Positions 38,305 through 45,822 of a DNA stretch of 63,491 bases are shown in pieces. Positions within the stretch are counted from its first letter, which is position 1; every line of letters starts with the position of its first letter. The position numbers were made by a program, and so were the translations under genes. A model generated the notes under the pieces. It saw nothing but the letters and a program-made list of their open reading frames with translations. It ran no database searches and was not told the origin of the DNA. Source of the stretch: JAAYDI01 sp052034005 (GTDB taxonomy: Bacteria; Planctomycetota; Planctomycetia; Pirellulales; Pirellulaceae); NCBI GenBank assembly GCA_052034005.1, contig JBPOJB010000055.1, positions 1-63,491 on the forward strand, in the 5' to 3' direction.

Positions 38305-40581
38305 CTACAAGTCGACGTGCAACCGCTCCCACACCGACTCTTCCTCGGCGATCCCTTGCGCCTTGAGATGTGGGAACGTGCGGAACAGGAAGTAGACCAG
38401 CGGGAGAATGCCCAGGACGATGATCACGGTGTCCGGGATCATGCGCAGCTGGCCGAGGAGCGCCACGTTGGGCCGTTCGAAGAACGACGCGTCGCGCGCC
38501 ATCCAGAGGCCTTCCGAATAGCTCGTCCAGGCCTGCGCGATCCCGACCGGGAACAGCGTCACCAGCGTCATGATCAGCAGGCCGACGTTGAGTCCCCAGA
38601 AGGAGATCGCCAGCAGCCGATCGTTCCAATGCTCGCGCTTCACCAGGCCGCGCCAGGAGAACAACAGCAGCGAAATGGACAGCATGCCGTACACGCCGAA
38701 CAAGGCACCGTGGCCGTGGTTGACCGTCAAATAGGTCCCGTGCTCGAAGTAGTTGACGATCGGCAAGTTGATCAGGAAGCCGAAGACGCCCGCGCCCAGG
38801 AAATTCCAGAAGGAGCTGGCCACCAGGAAGTACATCGGCCAGCGGTAGGGGAAGTCCCGGCCTTCCGCTCGAATCGACTTGTATTCCAGCAGCCCGCGGA
38901 CGACCAGGCCGAACAGCGGCACCGGCTCCATCGATGAGAAGACGGCCCCGATGGCCAGCCACATCGACGAGCCGCCGTACCAGAAGTAGTGGTGCGCGGT
39001 CCCCAGGATGCCGCTCAGGAACACCAAGGCGGCCGTGAAATACGCCACGCGCAGCGCCGCCATCGCCGACACCAGGCCCATCGCGACCATCAGCACCGAG
39101 ATGACCGCCACCCCGAAGAACTCGAAGATGCTCTCCACCCAGATGTGGACCACGAACCACCGCCAGTAGTCCGCGACCGTCAGGTGCGAACCGCGGCTGT
39201 ACAACAATCCGAAGGCGAAGAAGAACACCACCAGGATCGCGGAGAAGACGTAGAAGTTCACCAGCGCCTTGAAGTGCGGGTCCTTGAACGTCGCGCTCTT
39301 GTTCGCCACGGCGCGATAGACGATGACCAGCCAGAAAATGAGCCCGATCAGCAGCAGGATCTGCCAGAACCGGCCGAGTTCGAGATACTCCCAGCCTTGA
39401 TGGCCGAGCCAGAACCACACCGGGCCCCAACCGCCGTAGATGCCGATCACTTCACCCACCAGGCTGCCGACCGCGACCAACAGCACGGCCGCGAACAGGA
39501 GCTGCACCAGCAGGCCCTGGCCTTTCGGCTCCCGCCCGCCGACGACGGGCGCCAGGTAGATGGAGGAGGCGATCCAGGTGGTGGCGATCCAGAAGATGGC
39601 CAGTTGCAGGTGCCACGACTTGGCCCAGCTGTACGGGATCATCCGGCCGACGAAATCCACGTAGAACTTGCCCGGATTGACTGTGTAATGCGCCAGCAGG
39701 CCGCCAAAACAGGTCTGCACCAGGAACAACAGGATCACGATCAGGAAGAACTTGGCCGCCTTCAACTGGCTGGACGTGAGCGGCGCGTCGATCAGCTTAT
39801 GCGCCAGCGCGACCCCCTTCGCGTCGCCGTACCACAGCTTGTCGCGATGCACCCAGAAGATGAACAGCCCCAGCGTAATGAACAGCGACACGACGCCGCC
39901 GAGGGACCAGATGTAGGTTTCCGCCGTCGCCACGTTCCCGGCGTCCCGGTCCGGCGGCCAGTTGTTCGTATAACTGTAGTCCTCGCCCGGACGGTTGACT
40001 GACGCCACCCAGGCCGTCCAGAAGAAGAACCGCCCGATCTGCAGCCGCTCTTCCGGGGTCGGCACCGTGTTGGGCAAGAAGCCATAAGAGGTCTCGCCCG
40101 CGCCAAACACCCGCTCCCAGTGCGCCAGGATTTCCGTCAACGCCTGCTGCTCCCCCTCGGTCAGCGTCAACACATGGCTCGTCTGGTCGTAACGGTTGGT
40201 CTTGATCTCGCGACGCGTCCGCAGCTCGATCAGTTCCCGGTCTTCGCCGGTCAGCTCATTGAAGGGGCGCTGAAACGCCTGTTGGGACAGATGCTCGCGG
40301 ACCGCGTCGCTCATCAGGTGCAGGGTCACGGCGGAGAACTCCATGCCGCGCTGAGAACCATGCCCCCAGACGCTGCCGTGGTCCATCAGCCCGTAGCGCT
40401 GGTACACGTCCTGACCGGCAATGATGTCCGCCTGGGTGAACAGCTCCGTGCCGTCCGGGGCGACCACCGAGCCGGGGTACGGCGGCTTCTCGCGGTTGGC
40501 GTAATGGCCGCCAATGATCAGTCCTCCAAGTGCGACCACAAAGCTGAGGATAGCTGCCCACTTGAGTCGTTGCATGGACAT
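38305..40581 (-). CDS. norB: Quinol-dependent nitric oxide reductase (qNOR)
   Basis: The 758-aa single-subunit enzyme has an N-terminal helix plus periplasmic cytochrome-c-like domain without a haem motif (residues 25-215), then about 13 helices. Diagnostic segments are HIWVESIFEFFG (FeB histidine and glutamate), GTAHHYFWYG (FeB histidines) and VNHGHGALFGVYG (haem ligands). It reduces 2 NO to N2O with quinol. AAGGAG precedes the ATG. The DHODH-like gene lies 191 nt upstream on the same strand. Together with two NsrR-like regulators it handles NO arising from nitrite. Confidence 0.95.
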   Translation of the reverse strand: MSMQRLKWAAILSFVVALGGLIIGGHYANREKPPYPGSVVAPDGTELFTQADIIAGQDVYQRYGLMDHGSVWGHGSQRGMEFSAVTLHLMSDAVREHLSQQAFQRPFNELTGEDRELIELRTRREIKTNRYDQTSHVLTLTEGEQQALTEILAHWERVFGAGETSYGFLPNTVPTPEERLQIGRFFFWTAWVASVNRPGEDYSYTNNWPPDRDAGNVATAETYIWSLGGVVSLFITLGLFIFWVHRDKLWYGDAKGVALAHKLIDAPLTSSQLKAAKFFLIVILLFLVQTCFGGLLAHYTVNPGKFYVDFVGRMIPYSWAKSWHLQLAIFWIATTWIASSIYLAPVVGGREPKGQGLLVQLLFAAVLLVAVGSLVGEVIGIYGGWGPVWFWLGHQGWEYLELGRFWQILLLIGLIFWLVIVYRAVANKSATFKDPHFKALVNFYVFSAILVVFFFAFGLLYSRGSHLTVADYWRWFVVHIWVESIFEFFGVAVISVLMVAMGLVSAMAALRVAYFTAALVFLSGILGTAHHYFWYGGSSMWLAIGAVFSSMEPVPLFGLVVRGLLEYKSIRAEGRDFPYRWPMYFLVASSFWNFLGAGVFGFLINLPIVNYFEHGTYLTVNHGHGALFGVYGMLSISLLLFSWRGLVKREHWNDRLLAISFWGLNVGLLIMTLVTLFPVGIAQAWTSYSEGLWMARDASFFERPNVALLGQLRMIPDTVIIVLGILPLVYFLFRTFPHLKAQGIAEEESVWERLHVDL

Positions 40582-40593
40582 ACCTCGCTCCTT

Positions 40594-40719
40594 TCATCGA
40601 ATGGTAATCAGGAAGGTTGCCTTTCGTCCCGCGAAAGCATGGCCTATCACTTGACCCTTGGTGATCTCCAGCGGCTCGCCTACGCGCTGGTACGCATTGT
40701 ATAGATCCTCGACAGCCAC
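40594..40719 (-). CDS. Possible 41-aa ORF between DHODH-like gene and norB
   Basis: From a GTG at 40719 the frame reads VAVEDLYNAYQRVGEPLEI and ends in RKATFLITIR, an orderly amphipathic sequence. The stop is followed at once by the AAGGAG and ATG of norB. There is no good ribosome site before the GTG, and third-position GC is lower than in neighbours. The same stretch contains TTGCGT-16-TACAAT, which could instead be the norB promoter. Doubtful. Confidence 0.25.
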   Translation of the reverse strand: MAVEDLYNAYQRVGEPLEITKGQVIGHAFAGRKATFLITIR

Positions 40720-40772
40720 GCAATAACCGGCTGCACGCCGCCACGGGGTGATCGGATGCTCGCGGCGGGCAG

Positions 40773-41987
40773 TTATGGAACGACCGTGGACCGAGACGGG
40801 CGCCGCCAACGGGCCTGCTGATATGCCCACAGGTTGGCGGACTCCGCCTCGCCGCTGCGCGCGAGAGCGCGCAGGCGCAGGACCAGCTTGTGCAGCAGCT
40901 GCACGGCCAGCCCCGGGCCAAAACGTGTATAGGCCTCGTTCTCCACGATCACGTTCGCGTACTGGCATGCCCGAAACGCCTCGTCCCCGTGATGGAACCC
41001 GCCGCAGGCCGCGATGAACAACTGCGGGAACGCGCCGCGTGCGGCCTCGATCGCCGCCTGCCGGCTCCCCGCCAGGCTGGCGCCGCATTGAATGGCCGAT
41101 GCGAAGGGCCAACCGGCCGGGCTGGGCGTCCGCTCGCGCGGCACCTCGCGCCCGCCCACCGCCACGATTCCGTCGCCGCCGTGGGTCACAAAAGCGCCCA
41201 CCAGGTCGAGCCACCGGTCAACCGGCAGGCCGTCGTCCATGGCCGGCATTTCCACCAGCACTTGCCGGTCCTGAGCCGCGGACCGCAACGTGACGGCGGC
41301 ACGGCGGAACGACTGGGGATCCCAGATGCCCGGCCAGCCGGCGAGCATGGGCAGCCAGACGAATCCGTCCGCGTACGGCGCCAGTCCCTCGATCATCGCC
41401 TGGAGCTCCGCCAACAGCCGGCCCATGCCCGATTCGCAATGACAGGTGCCCACCAGCGCCGGCAATACGATCGCCGTGCCGCCGCCCTCGCGGTAGGCGC
41501 GCAGCCGATCGCGCATGTGTGCCAGGCCGCGGCTGACGAAGACGGGAGGTGTGTACAAGTCGTCGCGTCGCGCATCCTCCTGGAACGGCATCTGCGAAGG
41601 GAGTTGCGGATCGCACGACACGGGCCCCGGCATCTGCAAACCGTACAGGTACGACAACGGCTCCAGGCCGTCCGCGTGCGGGTCGACGCCCGGCGCCGTG
41701 CCGACCGGCGTCGTCCAGTGCCGCCCGACCGGCACGCGCAGGTCCTGGTACGTGATCTGGTCGTTGTAGCCGGTGCGAAACCGGTCCGAATGCCGCTTGA
41801 GGACATGCGCGTACGTGTGCAGTCCCTGCAGTGCCAGCGCCTGCGCCTTGGCGATATCGCCGCCCGCGTGCCCCTGCAGGATCGGCCGGGCGGCCCCGTG
41901 GAAGGTGCCGGGCTGGGTCAGGGCCAGCGCGAACAGCCCGTCAGCTGCCGCCCCGAACATCTTCCGGAAGTCCAACTGCAAGTCCAT
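40773..41987 (-). CDS. Divergent dihydroorotate dehydrogenase-like TIM-barrel protein
   Basis: The 404-aa product is read from the ATG with GAGGG 6 nt upstream; a GTG one codon earlier is too close to it. The N-terminal part resembles class-2 DHODH (HTYAHVLKRHSDRFR, then LRVPVG and TTPVGTAPGVDPHADGLEPL). The C-terminal part has the FMN-phosphate-like region IAACGGFHHGDEAFRACQYANVIVE and GPGLAVQLLHKL. The usual Asn-x-Ser-x-Pro-Asn active-site loop is not visible; a Cys-rich LVGTCHCESGMG occurs instead. A flavoprotein with altered substrate is likely. It precedes norB on the same strand, so it may serve quinone-linked NO metabolism. Confidence 0.55.
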   Translation of the reverse strand: MDLQLDFRKMFGAAADGLFALALTQPGTFHGAARPILQGHAGGDIAKAQALALQGLHTYAHVLKRHSDRFRTGYNDQITYQDLRVPVGRHWTTPVGTAPGVDPHADGLEPLSYLYGLQMPGPVSCDPQLPSQMPFQEDARRDDLYTPPVFVSRGLAHMRDRLRAYREGGGTAIVLPALVGTCHCESGMGRLLAELQAMIEGLAPYADGFVWLPMLAGWPGIWDPQSFRRAAVTLRSAAQDRQVLVEMPAMDDGLPVDRWLDLVGAFVTHGGDGIVAVGGREVPRERTPSPAGWPFASAIQCGASLAGSRQAAIEAARGAFPQLFIAACGGFHHGDEAFRACQYANVIVENEAYTRFGPGLAVQLLHKLVLRLRALARSGEAESANLWAYQQARWRRPSRSTVVP

Positions 41988-42071
41988 CACAAGCCCTCAC
42001 GCATGTCACGCAAACCGCCGACGATACTTCGATCACCCAACCGCACCAGCCGGCTCGGCCCGGCAGGGACC

Positions 42072-42085
42072 GTGAACGTTTTCAC
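42072..42085. promoter_or_regulatory. Crp-type palindrome GTGAA-N4-TTCAC, copy 2
   Basis: GTGAACGTTTTCAC lies about 50 bp upstream of the presumed start site at operator copy 3, a fair activator distance. The promoter there has TAGTGT at -10 but no -35 hexamer, as expected if an activator is needed. It is shared by the divergent DHODH-like gene (start 41987). Confidence 0.45.
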
Positions 42086-42124
42086 GGCGCCTGTCCGCGC
42101 GCGCCGGCGGTGATGATCGTAGTG

Positions 42125-42148
42125 TTTCTTCATCTAGAGGTCAAGAAT
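42125..42148 (+). promoter_or_regulatory. NsrR-like operator, copy 3
   Basis: TTTCTTCATCTAGAGGTC (42125-42142) is identical over 18 bp to 44282-44299 and is followed by AAGAAT, restoring the dyad arm seen at 33609-33615. It lies 360 bp upstream of the chemoreceptor start. It suggests that the PilJ-type receptor or a leader RNA belongs to the same regulon. Confidence 0.6.
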
Positions 42149-42506
42149 CTGCAGGGCGTGAGGGCGTGCCGCGCCGAGGGGCCCGGGCCCCGCCCGCCCC
42201 CACGCTGTGGGGCGGCCGGCGCGGCGCGGCAAACCCGGTTCGCCGCGGAGGCGGTGCGCTGCACGGGAAGAGCGGCCCGGAGCGGAGCCGGTGGATCGTT
42301 ACCGGCCGTCCAGGCGTGGCAATCGGCATGCGCGTCAGGCGGGCGGCGGAAGATGCTCAAAAACGCGCCGCGCGAGCGGTCAGCGCGACCTAATCTTGTC
42401 AGGAGTGTGATGGTGACCGGCAGCGGCCCGCGTGTGCGGCCCCGCGCAGGGTGCGTGGAATGCCGGACGCCTGGACCGGTGGGATGTAGATGAAGGGTAT
42501 GCGACG

Positions 42507-44192
42507 ATGTGGCGGCTCGTGGCCTGGTGCAATCAATCGCTCAGTCGGCTCATGACATGTCTGACAGGCATCTTGTTGCTGGTTCTGGCCCTCGTGATCG
42601 GCGCCACGCTGTGGGTGGTCCACGGCCAGCAGCTGGACGGGCTGGTGATCAACCTTTCGGGGCGCCAACGGATGCTGGCGGAGAAGTACACGAAGGAGGT
42701 GCTGTACGAGGCGTACCGGTCCGACGCGCCGGGTCCGGCGGCCGAGGAGGCGGGGGGCCGGGCGTCCGAGAGGACCTGCCGGCTTTGGGAAGCCACGCTC
42801 ACGGCGCTGGTCGATGGCGGCACCACCTACGCGGACTTGGAGATGACGCGGCCGGTCGCCATGCCGCGGACATCTCACGAGGCCATTCGCGCGAAGCTGG
42901 TGGAAGTCCGGCAGCTTTGGGAGCGGCTGCGGTCGGCGGTGGACGCCTTGCAGCGCGCGGAGCGCGGGTCGCCCGCAGGCTCGGCCTGCCTGGCGGAGAT
43001 CTGGAGCCTCAACGCCCAGTGCCTCTCGGCGCTCGACGCGACGGTCCAGATGTACCAGGTTCAGTCCGACGCCAAGGTGGCGCGGCTCCGGTGGATCCAA
43101 TACGCGCTGGGTGGGCTGGCCCTGGGGGTCTTCGCGCTGATCAGCCTCTACATGCGCCGCCGGGTCGTCCGGCCGCTGGTGGCCGCCGTGGAGGTGGCCC
43201 AGGCGGTGGCGCGGGGGGACCTGACGCGCACCTGTCCGGTCACGGCGGCGCATGAAGTCGGCCAGTTGTCTCGCGCAGTGAACACGATGTGCGAGGACTT
43301 GCGGCGGATGGTCGGCCGCGTCCTGGCGAACTCCGACCACCTGCGGCGGTCGGCGGGCGAGTTGGGCGCGACTGCCACGCAGCTCAATGCGGGCGCCAAC
43401 GCCACCACCGAGCAGCTGGCCACGGTCGCGGCCGCCGCCGAAGAGATGTCCGCCAACATGGCGACGATGGCCCGTTCGGCCGAGCAGATGTCGGACAATG
43501 TGCGGACGATCTCCACGTCGGTCGACGAGATGACCGCCGCCATCAGCGAAGTGGCCAGGAACGCGGAACAGGCGGCTCACGTGGCCGACCACACTGCGCA
43601 GCTGGCCGTGTCCGGCAACGGCAAGATCACCGACCTGGGCGCTGCCGCGTCGGAGATCGGCAAGGTGATCGAGGTCATCCAGGAGATCGCGGAACAGACC
43701 AACCTGCTGGCGCTCAACGCCACCATCGAAGCGGCCCGCGCCGGCGACGCCGGCAAGGGGTTCGCGGTCGTGGCGAGCGAGGTCAAGGCGCTGGCTGAAC
43801 AGACGGCCGACGCGACGCTCGACATCCGCCGCCGCATCGAAGGGATCCAGACATCCACGACCGATGCCGTCAGGTCCATCAACGAGATCTCGCGCGAAGT
43901 CGAACAGCTCAACCAGGCCTCGCGGTCGATCGCGTCGGCCGTCGAGCAGCAGAGCGCGACGACCAGGCAGATCGCCCAGAACGTGGCGCGGGTGGCCGAC
44001 GGCACCAACGACGTGTCGCTCGGCGTCTCCCAGACCGCGCTGGCCACGCGGGAAGTCACCCAGAGCATCAGCAGCGTGGACCTGAACGCCCAGCGGACAT
44101 GCGCCGATGCGGAGCAGACCCAGCAGGTGGGCCAGTCCATTGCCGGCCTGGCCGCCGAACTCCAGGCGCTGGTGGACCAGTTCACCGTCTGA
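42507..44192 (+). CDS. Methyl-accepting chemotaxis protein with PilJ-type sensor region
   Basis: The 561-aa product has a first membrane helix (residues 15-38), an extracytoplasmic helix bundle beginning LVINLSGRQRMLAEKY (PilJ/NarX P-box-like), a second helix near 200-215, a HAMP domain, and a long signalling coiled coil. The hairpin tip reads EQTNLLALNATIEAARAGD, followed by GKGFAVVASEVKALAEQT. GAAGGG precedes the ATG. PilJ-type regions occur in nitrate/nitrite sensors, and the gene directly precedes the nitrate-respiration block, so taxis or motility control by nitrogen oxides is a fair inference. Ligand unproven. Confidence 0.85.
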   Translation: MWRLVAWCNQSLSRLMTCLTGILLLVLALVIGATLWVVHGQQLDGLVINLSGRQRMLAEKYTKEVLYEAYRSDAPGPAAEEAGGRASERTCRLWEATLTALVDGGTTYADLEMTRPVAMPRTSHEAIRAKLVEVRQLWERLRSAVDALQRAERGSPAGSACLAEIWSLNAQCLSALDATVQMYQVQSDAKVARLRWIQYALGGLALGVFALISLYMRRRVVRPLVAAVEVAQAVARGDLTRTCPVTAAHEVGQLSRAVNTMCEDLRRMVGRVLANSDHLRRSAGELGATATQLNAGANATTEQLATVAAAAEEMSANMATMARSAEQMSDNVRTISTSVDEMTAAISEVARNAEQAAHVADHTAQLAVSGNGKITDLGAAASEIGKVIEVIQEIAEQTNLLALNATIEAARAGDAGKGFAVVASEVKALAEQTADATLDIRRRIEGIQTSTTDAVRSINEISREVEQLNQASRSIASAVEQQSATTRQIAQNVARVADGTNDVSLGVSQTALATREVTQSISSVDLNAQRTCADAEQTQQVGQSIAGLAAELQALVDQFTV

Positions 44193-44222
44193 CCGGTTTC
44201 TGACCGGTTTCTGACCGGTTTC
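44190..44222. repeat. Three perfect tandem 11-bp repeats
   Basis: TGACCGGTTTC occurs at 44190-44200, 44201-44211 and 44212-44222 without any gap. The first copy supplies the TGA stop of the chemoreceptor. The unit length equals one helical turn, so a protein could bind all three on one DNA face, 30 bp upstream of the -35 box of the second Rrf2 gene. Confidence 0.8.
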
Positions 44223-44251
44223 CACCCTCCCCGCCGGCCGAGAAAAACTGC

Positions 44252-44305
44252 TTGACGCCCGCGGCCGAGCGCATTACACTCTTTCTTCATCTAGAGGTCC
44301 TGAAA
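44252..44305 (+). promoter_or_regulatory. Promoter and operator of NsrR-like regulator 2
   Basis: TTGACG (44252-44257), a 17-bp spacer and TACACT (44275-44280) make a near-consensus promoter. TTTCTTCATCTAGAGGTC (44282-44299) then GAAA follow, matching the operator at 33590-33615. AGAGGTC also serves as the ribosome binding site of the gene at 44307, so transcript leader and operator overlap. Confidence 0.72.
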
Positions 44306-44306
44306 C

Positions 44307-44786
44307 ATGCTGGGCGTCACCTCACAGCACGCGTTGCGGGCGTTGGTGCACTTGAGCCGAGTGCCGATGGGCGAGTCGGTCTTGGGGCGCGACCTGGCGG
44401 CGGCGGCGGATGTCCCGGCGAACTTCCTGTCGAAGATCATGTTGACGCTGCGGCGCGCGGGCCTGGTCGAAGCGACGCGCGGCCACGGCGGCGGATACCG
44501 GCTGGTCAGGAGCCCGCGCGAGATCCCTTTGATCCAGGTGGTGGCGCTCTTCGAAGGCACGACCAACAAACCCTGCTGCATCCTGGGCGAGAAGCACATG
44601 TGCAGCGACGCGTCGGCCTGCACCGCGCATGCGGGCTGGCGCGCGGTCAGTCAGGCGTACTATGAGTTCCTCAACAGCAACACCATTGCGCAGATCGGAC
44701 GGCAGCACACGGGAGCGGCCTGGCTACCGCCCGGCTCGAGCGTGCAGGGAAACGGGTCCAACGGTGAACATGAGCATCGGTCGTGA
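44307..44786 (+). CDS. Rrf2-family NsrR-like iron-sulfur regulator (copy 2)
   Basis: The 159-aa protein is a clear paralogue of the one at 33638. It shares VPANFLSKIMLTL, ATRGHGGGYRL and Cys91, Cys99, Cys105 (CX7CX5C), with an extra Cys90. The start has GAGGT 9 nt upstream. Its promoter carries the same operator as copy 1, so auto- and cross-regulation are likely. Its 3' end overlaps the diheme cytochrome start by 17 nt. It heads the nar/act block and probably represses it until NO or nitrite stress destroys its cluster. Confidence 0.82.
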   Translation: MLGVTSQHALRALVHLSRVPMGESVLGRDLAAAADVPANFLSKIMLTLRRAGLVEATRGHGGGYRLVRSPREIPLIQVVALFEGTTNKPCCILGEKHMCSDASACTAHAGWRAVSQAYYEFLNSNTIAQIGRQHTGAAWLPPGSSVQGNGSNGEHEHRS

Positions 44787-45699
44787 CAGAAACCGGCGGC
44801 GCGGCGGGTCCCCCCGCCGGCCGCGGGCCGGCAGCGTGTGTCTCCTGGTCGGTCTGGCCGTCGGAGCGTGCCTGGCGGCACGGCCTGCCCGCAGCCAGGA
44901 GGCCGCGGAATTCTTTCGGCAGAACTGCACGAGTTGCCACACGATCGGCGGCGGGCGACTGACCGGCCCCGACCTGAAAGACGTCACCACGCGCCAGAAT
45001 CGGGAGTGGCTGCTGAACTTCATCCTGAACCCGACCGGCGTGCTGGCCAGCGGCGACCCGTACGCCCAGAAGCTGAAGGACGAGGCGCGCGGCGCCGTCA
45101 TGCCGAACGTCCCGGGCATGACGAAGGAGCGCGCCGCAGCGCTGCTGGACCTGATCGAAGCGGAATCGGCGTTGCCCGAATCGCAGTTCAAGGGGCTGGT
45201 GGTGTCGGATGAGCCGTTCACCGCGCAGGACATCGAGCGTGGGCGGCAGATCGTGCTGGGCCTCCAGCGCCTGACGGCCGGCGGGCCCGCGTGCATCGGG
45301 TGCCATAGCGTCCGGGACACGGGCGCGCTGGGCGGCGGACGCCTGGGGCCGGATTTGAGCGCCGTCTACGACCGCCTGGGGGGCGACGCGCCGCGCCGTA
45401 ACCTCTCGGCCTGGCTCACCGCCCCCGGCACGACGACCATGGCGCCCCTGTTCAAGCCGCATCCGCTGTCGAACGACGAGATCCAGGCGCTGGTGGCGTT
45501 CTTCGAATACAGCGCCAAAGCGGGCGGCGAATCCGACGCCAGCGGCTCGCTCGCCTTCCTGCTCCTGGGCACGCTCGCGGCCGTGGGCGGGCTGGTGGGC
45601 ATGGATGCCCTGTGGCGGACCCGCTTCCGCGGGGTCCGCCGGTCGTTGGTCTCCGCCGCGCGGGCCGCCGGCCCGGTGGGCGATCGGGGATCAGGTTAA
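44770..45699 (+). CDS. Membrane-anchored diheme cytochrome c
   Basis: The 309-aa product begins MSIGRDRNRRRGGSPRRP with a hydrophobic stretch at 22-38, a signal peptide with an unusually long basic region. Haem motifs are CTSCH (53-57) and CIGCH (175-179). A hydrophobic helix at about 262-282 (LAFLLLGTLAAVGGLVG) anchors the C-terminus. The start overlaps the regulator gene and has only a weak ribosome site, so translation is probably coupled. Placed between the regulator and narG, it may shuttle electrons between alternative complex III and a periplasmic acceptor. Confidence 0.75.
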   Translation: MSIGRDRNRRRGGSPRRPRAGSVCLLVGLAVGACLAARPARSQEAAEFFRQNCTSCHTIGGGRLTGPDLKDVTTRQNREWLLNFILNPTGVLASGDPYAQKLKDEARGAVMPNVPGMTKERAAALLDLIEAESALPESQFKGLVVSDEPFTAQDIERGRQIVLGLQRLTAGGPACIGCHSVRDTGALGGGRLGPDLSAVYDRLGGDAPRRNLSAWLTAPGTTTMAPLFKPHPLSNDEIQALVAFFEYSAKAGGESDASGSLAFLLLGTLAAVGGLVGMDALWRTRFRGVRRSLVSAARAAGPVGDRGSG

Positions 45700-45822
45700 G
45701 ATAGTCCGCGACCGCGCGCACGTCGGCGCGCCGCGATCTTGCAACACGCACGCACATCCCCCCAGAACCGAGAACGGGCACGATTATTCGACCGATCCAC
45801 ACAGCAGGAAGGCCACCTCGAT

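Larger units (their letters stand above)
41988..42506. other. Regulatory spacer upstream of the chemoreceptor, no gene seen
   Basis: About 520 bp lie between the divergent DHODH-like and chemoreceptor genes. They contain a Crp-type palindrome (42072-42085), an operator copy (42125-42148), and the 14-bp palindrome GGGGCCCGGGCCCC (42178-42191). A hairpin with stem CCCCAC/GTGGGG follows at about 42197-42211. A long structured leader or a small RNA for the downstream gene is possible; no coding frame stands out. Confidence 0.45.
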
